From Verrucomicrobiaceae bacterium UBA7681 (GTDB taxonomy: Bacteria > Verrucomicrobiota > Verrucomicrobiia > Verrucomicrobiales > Verrucomicrobiaceae): a DNA stretch of 64,000 nucleotides. Location of the stretch: positions 17,206 to 81,205 of the forward strand of contig DLGZ01000025.1 of the NCBI GenBank assembly GCA_002482965.1, read 5' to 3'. Below the pieces are notes generated by a model. It saw only the letters and a list, made by a program, of their open reading frames with translations, was not told the DNA's origin and ran no database searches. Both the position numbers and the translations under genes were made by a program. Numbering within the stretch: position 1 is the stretch's first letter; every line of letters starts with the position of its first letter. Below are positions 57,454-64,000 of the stretch, one piece after another.

Positions 57454-58034
57454 AATCTGTTCTGTTTCTATTTTTCGTCGCCGCTGCACTGGCTGCCGAT
57501 GCACCGCTGCTTAAGGACGACTTTTCCGCGCCCAAGCTGGCGACACGCCGCGCCTCACGGGGTGAGTGGAAATTTGCCGACAACAGCGCCACCTGCACGC
57601 AGGACGATGAGCTGTACAAGAAGAACAAGGACCATGGGCCAATTCTCTTTTACGATCTCGTTTATACCGACGCGGCGATTCGTTTTGCGGTGAAACCGGA
57701 TGCTGCGAACAAGGCGGTCGTTTTTACGACCAACAGCGCGGAGGGGCATGTCTTCCGCCTGGTTTTCAGTCAGGCTGGCATGGGTGTGCGGGCTTTCCCG
57801 CCGGAGGAGAAGGACCACAAGTCGATCTCACTTGGCAATGAAAAGGCGGCGAAACTGAAGGTGGGGGAGTGGACGAATGTCAGCGTGGAGCTGCGGGGGA
57901 CGAAGGCCACGGTGAAGGTGGGTGAGTTTGCGAAGACGTATGAGCATGCTTCCATTGCACGCGAGAAAGCGAATCTCAGTGTTGGCTTCAGCTATGGGAA
58001 AGTGGGCGTGAAGGAGCTGATGGTGGAAAAATAG
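57450..58034 (+). CDS. small exported beta-sandwich protein of the sulfatase operon
   Basis: A 194-residue protein with signal peptide MKSVLFLFFVAAALA. The mature part looks like a single concanavalin-like/DUF1080-related sandwich: LLKDDFSAPKLATRRASRGE, WKFADNSATCTQDDELYKKN, HGPILFYDLVYTDAAIRFAV, VGEWTNVSVELRGTKATVKV. Many such domains bind glycans. No catalytic residues can be assigned. It is translationally coupled to the upstream sulfatase (4-base overlap), so it probably acts on, or near, the same polysaccharide. Family assignment is tentative. Confidence 0.8.
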   Translation: MKSVLFLFFVAAALAADAPLLKDDFSAPKLATRRASRGEWKFADNSATCTQDDELYKKNKDHGPILFYDLVYTDAAIRFAVKPDAANKAVVFTTNSAEGHVFRLVFSQAGMGVRAFPPEEKDHKSISLGNEKAAKLKVGEWTNVSVELRGTKATVKVGEFAKTYEHASIAREKANLSVGFSYGKVGVKELMVEK

Positions 58035-58074
58035 ATTCACCGACCGAAGACTGACAGGTCAAGAATCGTCATCT

Positions 58075-58099
58075 GCGTTTCTGGTGTTTTTTGAAACGC
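58075..58099 (+). terminator. hairpin after the sulfatase operon
   Basis: GCGTTTC and GAAACGC form a 7-bp stem with an 11-base T-rich loop, followed by GGCGGCGGTTTTT. It lies 41 bases after the last gene of the operon and before the convergent EVE-domain gene. Position supports a terminator; the T run is separated from the stem by eight bases. Confidence 0.45.
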
Positions 58100-58156
58100 G
58101 GCGGCGGTTTTTGTGTGTCGGATTCGGCAATCCTGCATGTTGTTTGCAGGAGCGTT

Positions 58157-58621
58157 TTACAAACCGCCGAGTTTGCAGATGCGGTCCCAGTGTTTTGTTT
58201 CCACGGGGGTGATGGAGAGGCGGTTGCCGCGCTTGAGAGTGATCAGGTCTGCGAGCTTGGGATCGGCGCGGAGCATGTCGAGGGTGACGAAGGTTTCAAA
58301 GTCGGCCTCCCATTTGACATCGACCATGAGCCAGCGGGGGTCTTCGCGTTTGCTGCCTTTGTCGAAGTATTCGGAGGAGGGGTCGAACTGGGTGTGGTCG
58401 GGGTAGGCGTCCTTGACGATTTTCACGATGCCGGCGATGCCGGGGACGTCGCAACTGGAGTGGTAGAAGAAGCCGAGGTCTCCCTCGGCCATCTGGTCGC
58501 GCATCATGTTGCGGACCTGGTAATTGCGGACGCCGTTCCAGGGCTCGGTCTTTTTCGGGCGCTTCTTCAGGTGGTCGAAGGAGAAGACGTCGGGTTCGGT
58601 TTTGAGGAGCCAGTGATTCAT
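58157..58621 (-). CDS. EVE domain protein
   Basis: A 154-residue single EVE/PUA-like domain (thymocyte nuclear protein 1-like). Family segments: the N-terminal HWLLKTEPDVFSFDHL, then WNGVRNYQVRNMMRDQM, GDLGFFYHSSCDVPGIAGIV and DPRWLMVDVKWEADF, with a C-terminal SITPVETKHWDRI. EVE proteins are thought to recognise modified bases in nucleic acids; the target here is unknown. The gene follows the PLP enzyme gene by 39 bases on the same strand, so the two may share a transcript. Length and both ends match the family well. Confidence 0.93.
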   Translation of the reverse strand: MNHWLLKTEPDVFSFDHLKKRPKKTEPWNGVRNYQVRNMMRDQMAEGDLGFFYHSSCDVPGIAGIVKIVKDAYPDHTQFDPSSEYFDKGSKREDPRWLMVDVKWEADFETFVTLDMLRADPKLADLITLKRGNRLSITPVETKHWDRICKLGGL

Positions 58622-58660
58622 GAGGTTGGCCTACGGAAGGGGAAATTCGACTTGCCGGAC

Positions 58661-59773
58661 TTAGACGGTGATGAGGCGGTTGCGGGCGGTGATGGGCCAG
58701 CGTTCGGTGGTTTTGAAGCCGTCGATGATGTAGGCTTCGCCGTGCATGGAGACGGTGGGGCAGACGTGGCGGGGGATGCCGTGGAGGGCCTGGCCGATGG
58801 TGAATTCGTGGGCGCGTTCGGTTTCGAGGACGAGGTGCTCCTCGCTCTGCATGACGACGGTGGCGTCGGGCAATTCTTCGAAGCGGACGCGGGGATGCGG
58901 GTTTTCAGGGGCGACGGATTTGTGGCCGAGGTCGAGGGTGATGCGGTTTTTGCCGGGCTTGCTGATGACGCGAGTTAGCAGGACGGCAGCGGGCTGGAAG
59001 GGGAGGTCGGCGAGGTATTTGTCGCCGTAGCCGAAGTCCCAGAGGACGGTGGTGCCGGGGCTGAGGGTGCGGTCCGGATAGGTGGCGTGGATGCCGAAGG
59101 TGGGGGAACCGCCGGCGACGAGTTCTTTGACGATGATGCCCTCTCCCTGCAAGCGGCAGCGGAACTGGAGGACGGGGGCGAAGGCGGCGTCACAGCGCTC
59201 GCGGCGGACGTCGAGGCTGTCATCGTGAATGTGGCCGTCGTAGGCGTGGATGCCGCGGAACTGGAGACGGGGCATGTCTTTGAGGACGTGGGCGAGAATG
59301 ACGGCCTCATCGCCGGGCAAGATGCCGGTGCGGCCCATGCCGCAGTCGATTTCTATGTAGACTCCGAGGGTGACCTTGTGCTGCTGGGCGGCGGAGGCGA
59401 GGTAGGAGATCGTTTCCTCGGCATCGGCGATGCTGGAGAACTGTGTTTCTGGGAACTTCGCGGCGAGGTCTGCCAGGCGATGCGCATTGATGCCGACGCA
59501 GGGCATGGCGAGGAGGACATCCGTGGCACCGACGGCAGCGCACATCTCGGCCTCGGCGATGGTGGAGGTCTTGAACTTGGTGATGCCGAGACGGAGTTGC
59601 ATGGCAATGACCTCGGCTGCCTTGTGGGTCTTGACATGGGGGCGCAGGCGATTGGGATCGCCGGCAATCTGGAGCATGAGGGCTAGATTGTGCTCTATGC
59701 GACTGCGGTAGAACAGGAGCGAGGGCGATGGGATGTCAGCTTCGTTATCGACGTGGAACCAGGCGGGTTGCAT
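58661..59773 (-). CDS. DSD1-family PLP enzyme (D-threonine aldolase/D-serine dehydratase-like)
   Basis: The ATG at 59773 gives 370 residues. A TTG at 59809 adds 12 unlikely residues. Fold type III (alanine-racemase-like) N-terminal barrel with RPHVKTHK, where Lys48 is the expected PLP lysine. Other segments: TSTIAEAEMCAAVGATDVLL, YIEIDCGMGRTG, FRGIHAYDGHIHD and VAGGSPTFG. The C-terminal DSD1 domain has IPRHVCPTVSMHGEAYIIDG, where His336 and Cys338 are the likely metal ligands. The enzyme would cleave or dehydrate a D-hydroxyamino acid in the cytosol; aldolase versus dehydratase cannot be decided from sequence. The EVE-domain gene lies 39 bases downstream. Confidence 0.88.
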   Translation of the reverse strand: MQPAWFHVDNEADIPSPSLLFYRSRIEHNLALMLQIAGDPNRLRPHVKTHKAAEVIAMQLRLGITKFKTSTIAEAEMCAAVGATDVLLAMPCVGINAHRLADLAAKFPETQFSSIADAEETISYLASAAQQHKVTLGVYIEIDCGMGRTGILPGDEAVILAHVLKDMPRLQFRGIHAYDGHIHDDSLDVRRERCDAAFAPVLQFRCRLQGEGIIVKELVAGGSPTFGIHATYPDRTLSPGTTVLWDFGYGDKYLADLPFQPAAVLLTRVISKPGKNRITLDLGHKSVAPENPHPRVRFEELPDATVVMQSEEHLVLETERAHEFTIGQALHGIPRHVCPTVSMHGEAYIIDGFKTTERWPITARNRLITV

Positions 59774-59855
59774 GGAGCACAAAGTGGCGAGGACGTGCGG
59801 CGCGGTCAAATGCGCGCGTGAAGTGGATTTTTAATTCCAACAGCGGACGCAGAGA

Positions 59856-60040
59856 GGAGCATTTTTCGCGCGGGCGGCACGCTTGAGCGCGGCGGAGTTT
59901 CTTGCAAACGCTGCTGGTGGACTTGGTGTGTGGCGAAGGCGCTGGGTTTGCTTTCCGGTGACGACGTCTGGTACCAGGGGAGCCTCGCTGTGGCTCGGCA
60001 CCCCTTCGCTATGATGCGCAGTCCCGTTGGGACTGCTGGA
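59856..60040 (+). repeat. structured intergenic repeat, copy A
   Basis: Aligns with 63545-63715 over most of its length, including GACGCTGCTGG-like, GCTGGGTTTGCTT and AGGGGAGC...GCTCGGCACCCCT. It folds into a bulged stem (AGGGGAGCC at 59976-59984 with GGCT and CCCCT, bulge CGGCA). A second hairpin, GCAGTCCC-GTT-GGGACTGC, follows at 60018-60036. The rest of the 430-base gap (59774-60203) shows no gene. Short frames across it are not supported. Confidence 0.75.
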
Positions 60041-60203
60041 AAGCGGAATGGGATGACGAAAGGCAGTGACAATCTGCCAAGGGCATTCCACGGCGTAAGT
60101 TGTGATGCGGCAGGGAAGACCTTCCGAAGGATTTTACGCCCCCCTGATGACTTGCCCAAGTAGAATTACACCAGACTCTTTCTCGCGGAGCGAAATGGCT
60201 GCT

Positions 60204-60350
60204 TTAGGTGTTCTTCGGAATCCAGTCGCCATCGCGATAGTCGAGAGGTTTCTCTTTATCGGGATCATGATCGAGTTTCACGGGCTGGAAGCCACTGCAG
60301 CCAGGGAGTATCAACAGAAAGGCGGCGAGAAGAAACAGGGACGGTTTCAT
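60204..60350 (-). CDS. 48-residue lipoprotein
   Basis: A short minus-strand frame from ATG 60350 to TAA. The first 18 residues form a lipoprotein signal: MKPS, a hydrophobic stretch LFLLAAFLLIL, and the lipobox-like LPGC with Cys18. The mature 31 residues are charged and end GDWIPKNT, with SGFQPVKLDHDPDKEKPLDY before. No family is recognised. It starts 125 bases from the divergent lactonase gene. The strong signal-peptide architecture supports it as a real gene despite its size. Confidence 0.65.
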   Translation of the reverse strand: MKPSLFLLAAFLLILPGCSGFQPVKLDHDPDKEKPLDYRDGDWIPKNT

Positions 60351-60475
60351 GGCACGGAAGATGCGCGTTCCTATTGAAGGAGCAAGCTAACAAATGAGGG
60401 GGATGAAATCCGTTCATGCAGGCAGCGCAGTGCGGGCTTGACCGGGCTGTCACAAGCCTTCAGCATCTTGGCACC

Positions 60476-61624
60476 ATGATCCGCTCCTCTCTTGCCTTTG
60501 CTTTTGCCGCGCTCACCACCACCGCCATCGCGGGGGAAAATTTTCTCGTGTACTTCGGTACGAACACGAATGCGAAGAATGGGAGCAAGGGGGTATACGT
60601 GGCAAGATTCAACACGGCGACGGGCGAACTGACGCAGCCTGAACTGGCGGTTGAGGCTGGCAACCCGGGATTTTTGGCGATTCATCCGTCGAAAAAATTT
60701 CTGTATGCCTGCGGGGATGTCATGAACGCCGATGGCAAGAAGGCTGGGGGGATCAGTGCGTTTGGGATTGAGAAGGGAAGCGGGAAGCTGACGCTGATCA
60801 ATCAGGCAGCGACGGCGGGAGCGGGACCCTGCCATGTGAGCGTGGACAAGACGGGGAAGATGGCGACGATCGCGAACTACGGCAGCGGGAGCATCGGTTC
60901 TTTTGCGATCAAGGAGGACGGCGCGGTCTCTCCGGAAGTGAGCTTTTTCCAGCATGAGGGCTCAGGCGCTGACCCGAAGCGGCAGGCGGGACCGCATGCG
61001 CATTCGGTGAACTTCAGCCCGGACAACCGCTTTGCCTTCGCCTGCGACCTGGGTCTGGACAAGGTGCTGATCTACAAGACCGACCCCGCCACGGGCAAGC
61101 TGACGCCGAACGATCCGCCCTTTGCGAAAACACCGGCGGGCGGCGGGCCGCGCCACCTGGCGTTTCACCCCAGCGGCAAGTTTGTCTTTGTGAACAACGA
61201 GATGGCCATGACGGAGACTGTGTTTGCCTACGATGCTGAAAAGGGTGCGCTCACGGAGATCCAAACCATCTCAACGCTGCCGGAAGCGGACCGTGGCAAG
61301 AAGGGCCTCAGCACGGCTGAAACGGTGGCGCATCCGAACGGGCGGGTGGTGTATGTTTCCAACCGCACGCATGACACCATCGCCGTTTTTGCGTGCGATC
61401 CGGCCACCGGGAAACTGACGCTGCTGCAAAACGTGCCTGTCGAAGGCAAGATTCCCCGCAACATCTGCCTGGACCCGACGGGCAAGTGGCTCATCGCAGC
61501 GCATCAGGACAGTGCGACGGCGGCGCTTTTCAAGGTGGATCAGGACAGCGGCAAGCTGACTTTCACCGGCACCAAGGTGAACGTGCCGGGCAGCATCTGC
61601 GTGCGGTTCCTCGCGCTTGATTAA
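60476..61624 (+). CDS. exported seven-bladed lactonase (6-phosphogluconolactonase-like)
   Basis: The ATG at 60476 gives 382 residues with signal peptide MIRSSLAFAFAALTTTAIA. The longer frame from 60416 adds non-signal residues. The body is a YbhE/lactonase-type seven-bladed propeller: YFGTNTNAKNGSKGVYVARF, PGFLAIHPSKKFLYACG, AGAGPCHVSVDKTGKMATIA, GPHAHSVNFSPDNRFAFACD, GGGPRHLAFHPSGKFVFVNN, KIPRNICLDPTGKWLIAAHQ. Family members open 6-phosphogluconolactone or related lactones, or act as cycloisomerase-like enzymes. The signal peptide implies a periplasmic, unphosphorylated sugar lactone as substrate instead of the pentose-phosphate one. Transaldolase follows 44 bases downstream. Confidence 0.9.
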   Translation: MIRSSLAFAFAALTTTAIAGENFLVYFGTNTNAKNGSKGVYVARFNTATGELTQPELAVEAGNPGFLAIHPSKKFLYACGDVMNADGKKAGGISAFGIEKGSGKLTLINQAATAGAGPCHVSVDKTGKMATIANYGSGSIGSFAIKEDGAVSPEVSFFQHEGSGADPKRQAGPHAHSVNFSPDNRFAFACDLGLDKVLIYKTDPATGKLTPNDPPFAKTPAGGGPRHLAFHPSGKFVFVNNEMAMTETVFAYDAEKGALTEIQTISTLPEADRGKKGLSTAETVAHPNGRVVYVSNRTHDTIAVFACDPATGKLTLLQNVPVEGKIPRNICLDPTGKWLIAAHQDSATAALFKVDQDSGKLTFTGTKVNVPGSICVRFLALD

Positions 61625-61668
61625 CCTGCCACAGCCTTTACTCTCATACCCCCCAAAACCCCAAGACT

Positions 61669-62607
61669 ATGACCCAGCTCGATCAGCTCAAGCAGCACAC
61701 CGTGGTGGTCGCCGACACCGGCGACTTCGAAGCCATGAAGGCCTACAAGCCTCAGGACGCCACGACCAACCCTTCCCTCATCCTCCAGGCCTCGCAGAAG
61801 GCTGAGTACAAGTCGCTGTTCGACAAAGCGGTCGCGGATGGCAAATCCGGTGGCGTGAGCGCTGTGATGGACAACGTGGTGGTGGCCTTTGGCCTCGAAA
61901 TTTTGAAGATCGTCCCAGGTCGTGTTTCGACGGAAGTGGATGCCCGCCTGTCCTTCGACACGCAGGCGAACATCGACAAGGCGCGCCAGTTGATCGGCAT
62001 GTATGAAAAGGCAGGCATTGGCCGCGAGCGCATCCTCATCAAGATCGCCTCCACGTGGGAAGGCATCAAAGCGGCTGAAGTGCTGCAGAAGGAAGGCATC
62101 AACTGCAATCTGACGCTGCTTTTCAGTCTCGCGCAGGCGGTGGTTTGTGCTGAAGGCGGCATCAAGCTGATCTCCCCATTCGTGGGCCGCATCCTTGACT
62201 GGCACAAGAAGAGCACGGGCAAGGATTTCGCGCCGACGGAAGATCCGGGCGTGCAGTCGGTGACGCAGATCTACAACTACTACAAGCACTTCGGCTACAC
62301 GACGGAGATCATGGGAGCCAGCTTCCGCAACAAGGGCGAGATCACTGAACTCACCGGCTGCGACCTGCTGACCATCAGCCCCGGCCTGCTGGGTGAACTT
62401 GCTGCGAGTGAAGAAGCCCTGGCTCCGAAGCTTAACGCCGCCAACGCGAAGTCCCTGCAGATCGAGAAGATCGGCAGCGACGAGAAGACCTTCCGCTGGT
62501 TGTTCAACGAAGACGCGATGGCGACTGAGAAGACGGCTGAAGGCATTCGTAACTTCGCGAAGGACATCGTGAAGCTGGAGACGATGGTGGCGGCGGCTTT
62601 GGGCTGA
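61669..62607 (+). CDS. tal: transaldolase
   Basis: A 312-residue transaldolase of the TalB subfamily. It transfers a dihydroxyacetone unit between sedoheptulose-7-phosphate and glyceraldehyde-3-phosphate in the cytosolic pentose phosphate pathway. The N-terminal DATTNPSLIL contains the conserved Asp/Asn. VSTEVDARLSFD lies near 87-98. The Schiff-base lysine is Lys125 in RILIKIASTWEGI (Lys132 in E. coli). Other matches: INCNLTLLFSLAQAVVCAEG, ISPFVGRILDW and EIMGASFRN. Complete, with the normal length. It follows the lactonase gene at 44 bases and is closed by a clear terminator. Confidence 0.95.
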   Translation: MTQLDQLKQHTVVVADTGDFEAMKAYKPQDATTNPSLILQASQKAEYKSLFDKAVADGKSGGVSAVMDNVVVAFGLEILKIVPGRVSTEVDARLSFDTQANIDKARQLIGMYEKAGIGRERILIKIASTWEGIKAAEVLQKEGINCNLTLLFSLAQAVVCAEGGIKLISPFVGRILDWHKKSTGKDFAPTEDPGVQSVTQIYNYYKHFGYTTEIMGASFRNKGEITELTGCDLLTISPGLLGELAASEEALAPKLNAANAKSLQIEKIGSDEKTFRWLFNEDAMATEKTAEGIRNFAKDIVKLETMVAAALG

Positions 62608-62635
62608 GGTTTAGCCGAAAGAAAGGAAAGAGGTG

Positions 62636-62667
62636 AAAAAATCGGAGACTGAGTTCTCTGATTTTTT
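62636..62667 (+). terminator. rho-independent terminator after transaldolase
   Basis: AAAAAATC-G-GAGA pairs with TCTC-T-GATTTTTT across a short loop (about 12 pairs, one mismatch), ending in six Ts. The symmetric A and T runs suit a bidirectional stop. It starts 28 bases after the tal stop and precedes hisF. Confidence 0.85.
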
Positions 62668-62702
62668 CCTTCTTTTGCTTTTTAGGCGTATCCCATTTTC
62701 AT

Positions 62703-63461
62703 ATGCTTACCAAACGCATCATTCCCTGTCTGGACGTGAAGGAAGGTCGTGTCGTCAAAGGCACGAAGTTCCTGCAACTGCGCGATGCCGGTGATCCGGT
62801 GGAGTGTGCGCAGGTGTACAATGCGCAGGGGGCGGATGAACTGGTGTTTCTGGACATCACGGCGAGCCATGAGGAGCGCAAGACGATGGTGGATGTGGTG
62901 GCACGCACGGCGGCGAGTTGTTTCATGCCGCTGACAGTGGGTGGTGGCATCCGTACCGTGGCGGACATGCGCGAGATGCTGCTGGCGGGTGCGGACAAGG
63001 TGGGGATCAACACCGCCGCCGTGAATACGCCGCACGTCATTGACGAGGCGGCGAATGCGTTTGGGTGCCAGTGCCTGGTGGTGGCCATTGATGCGAAGAG
63101 GAATGCGAATGGTTCCTGGACGGTTTATACGCATGGAGGCCGCAACGCGACGGAGCTGGATGCGGTGGAATGGGCGGTGGAGGTTTGCCGGCGCGGTGCG
63201 GGTGAGATTTTGCTGACGAGCATGGACTCGGATGGAACGAAGGCGGGTTATGACATCGCGCTGACCAAGGCCGTGAGCGAGGCGGTGACGATTCCGGTGA
63301 TCGCCAGCGGTGGCGCAGGGAACATTGACCACATGGTGGATGTTTTGAGAGATGGGAAAGCGGATGCGGTGCTGGCGGCGAGCATTTTCCACTTTGGAGA
63401 GTACACCGTGGGGGATGTGAAGAAGTATCTGGGTGCGCGTGGGGTGCCGGTGAGGCTGTAG
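62703..63461 (+). CDS. hisF: imidazole glycerol phosphate synthase cyclase subunit
   Basis: A complete 252-residue (beta/alpha)8 barrel. With the glutaminase HisH it converts PRFAR and ammonia to imidazole glycerol phosphate and AICAR in histidine synthesis. Catalytic aspartates are Asp11 (RIIPCLDV) and Asp130 (CLVVAIDAK). Phosphate-binding segments are LTVGGGIRTV and IPVIASGGAGN. The DITASHEERKTM loop is typical. No other his gene is in the window: upstream is tal behind a terminator, and downstream is an intergenic repeat. hisF is therefore probably transcribed alone from a promoter in the 35 bases after the terminator or nearby. Confidence 0.96.
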   Translation: MLTKRIIPCLDVKEGRVVKGTKFLQLRDAGDPVECAQVYNAQGADELVFLDITASHEERKTMVDVVARTAASCFMPLTVGGGIRTVADMREMLLAGADKVGINTAAVNTPHVIDEAANAFGCQCLVVAIDAKRNANGSWTVYTHGGRNATELDAVEWAVEVCRRGAGEILLTSMDSDGTKAGYDIALTKAVSEAVTIPVIASGGAGNIDHMVDVLRDGKADAVLAASIFHFGEYTVGDVKKYLGARGVPVRL

Positions 63462-63544
63462 CGAGAGGGGCTTGCCTGCGAATGGTGAGGGCGCCTCTTG
63501 TACTCAAACGGTGAAGAGACAGTTCGTCGAATTTTTGGGGATAT

Positions 63545-63715
63545 GGAGCTTTTATCGCGCCGATGTGCGCCGGGGCGTATTGCAGACGCTGCTGGTTCGC
63601 ACGGGATGTGGCGGAGTGCTGGGTTTGCTTCCCGGTGTGATGGCTGATACCCAGGGGAGCACTCGCTAAAGCTCGGCACCCCTGGGCTGAAATACGGAAG
63701 GCCGTTGGCCTTCAA
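63545..63715 (+). repeat. structured intergenic repeat, copy B
   Basis: Second copy of the element at 59856-60040. It has CCCAGGGG and CCCCTGGG arms (63650-63686) with the same CGGCA bulge. A hairpin GAAGGCC-GTT-GGCCTTC follows at 63697-63713, with arm bases differing from copy A but the same GTT loop. The gap 63462-63850 contains no supported gene. The rest is unassigned and should include the promoter of the next gene. Confidence 0.75.
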
Positions 63716-63850
63716 GACACTACGGAAATCCACTTTGTTGCCGTGCTGGACATGTGACGTGTGACACACGTCCATCCTCAAGCTGCTGAAAGGCAGGAAG
63801 GCGTGATTCTCTGCTTGGAATCCGACACGGCATCCGTGTAGGATTTGGGA

Positions 63851-64000
63851 ATGACTCCAACCATCCTTTCCCGCCGTCAGTTCGGAACTCTTGCCAGTGT
63901 CAGTGCCATCGCGGCGATGCTGCGGTCGCAGGTAGAGGCGGCGGACAAGGCGGCGGGTGGGGGGAAGGTGCGGCACTCGGTGTGCAAGTGGTGCTACAAG
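63851..64000 (+). CDS. Tat-exported hydroxypyruvate-isomerase-like protein (N-terminal part)
   Basis: Fifty codons from ATG 63851 to the window edge. The N-terminus has a twin-arginine signal (LSRRQFGTLASVSAIAAML). The mature sequence then begins KVRHSVCKWCYK, the opening strand typical of exported hydroxypyruvate isomerase/xylose-isomerase-like TIM-barrel proteins of Planctomycetes and Verrucomicrobia. The catalytic part lies beyond the window, so enzymatic function cannot be judged. Confidence 0.7.
   Translation, partial: MTPTILSRRQFGTLASVSAIAAMLRSQVEAADKAAGGGKVRHSVCKWCYK

Noticed and set aside
59930..63669. Small frames inside the repeat element (59930-60163 and 63472-63669)
   Set aside because: The two copies do not preserve a common protein, while the RNA/DNA fold is preserved; the element is better explained as structured non-coding DNA.

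Overview
The window looks like chromosomal DNA of a Verrucomicrobiota bacterium (Prosthecobacter/Verrucomicrobiaceae-like). Pointers are planctomycete/verrucomicrobial families (DUF1501, PSD1/DUF1549-DUF1553, planctomycete-type cytochrome c, DUF1080, several sulfatase-type genes), PEP-CTERM tails of the form VPEPSR-hydrophobic-RRRR, high GC, and an almost complete lack of Shine-Dalgarno sequences before starts. This taxonomic call is an inference from gene content; no rRNA or tRNA gene is visible.

Layout. 0-4 kb: end of an unknown gene, an Uup-type ABC-F ATPase, and three small exported proteins. 4-11.5 kb: a minus-strand four-gene operon (DUF1501, a large exported beta-domain protein, PSD1 cytochrome, cytochrome c-WD40) with gaps of 5, 0 and 2 bases. 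11.7-14.5 kb: three Rossmann-fold dehydrogenases, including a DenD-like D-erythronate dehydrogenase. 14.5-16.6 kb: hflK-hflC with an ATGA overlap. 16.7-54.2 kb: two giant tandem minus-strand genes (4755 and 7614 codons) for PATR-repeat, PEP-CTERM surface proteins, which make up 58 percent of the window. 54.4-58 kb: two sulfatases plus a small exported protein in one plus-strand operon, divergent from the larger giant gene. 58-64 kb: EVE-domain protein, DSD1/D-threonine-aldolase-like PLP enzyme, a 48-residue lipoprotein, exported lactonase, transaldolase, hisF, and the start of a Tat-exported hydroxypyruvate-isomerase-like protein. Two copies of a structured intergenic repeat flank this last block.

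How it fits together (inference). The window is dominated by the cell envelope: heme-bearing exported enzymes and DUF1501, sulfatases for sulfated glycans, and two very long beta-helical surface proteins, apparently anchored by an exosortase instead of an autotransporter barrel. The giant proteins are mosaics of recurring modules and internal duplications, with what look like N-terminal domains restarting in mid-protein. They are the most unusual content here. The other striking item is the intergenic element, whose hairpin arms differ completely between its two copies yet still pair.
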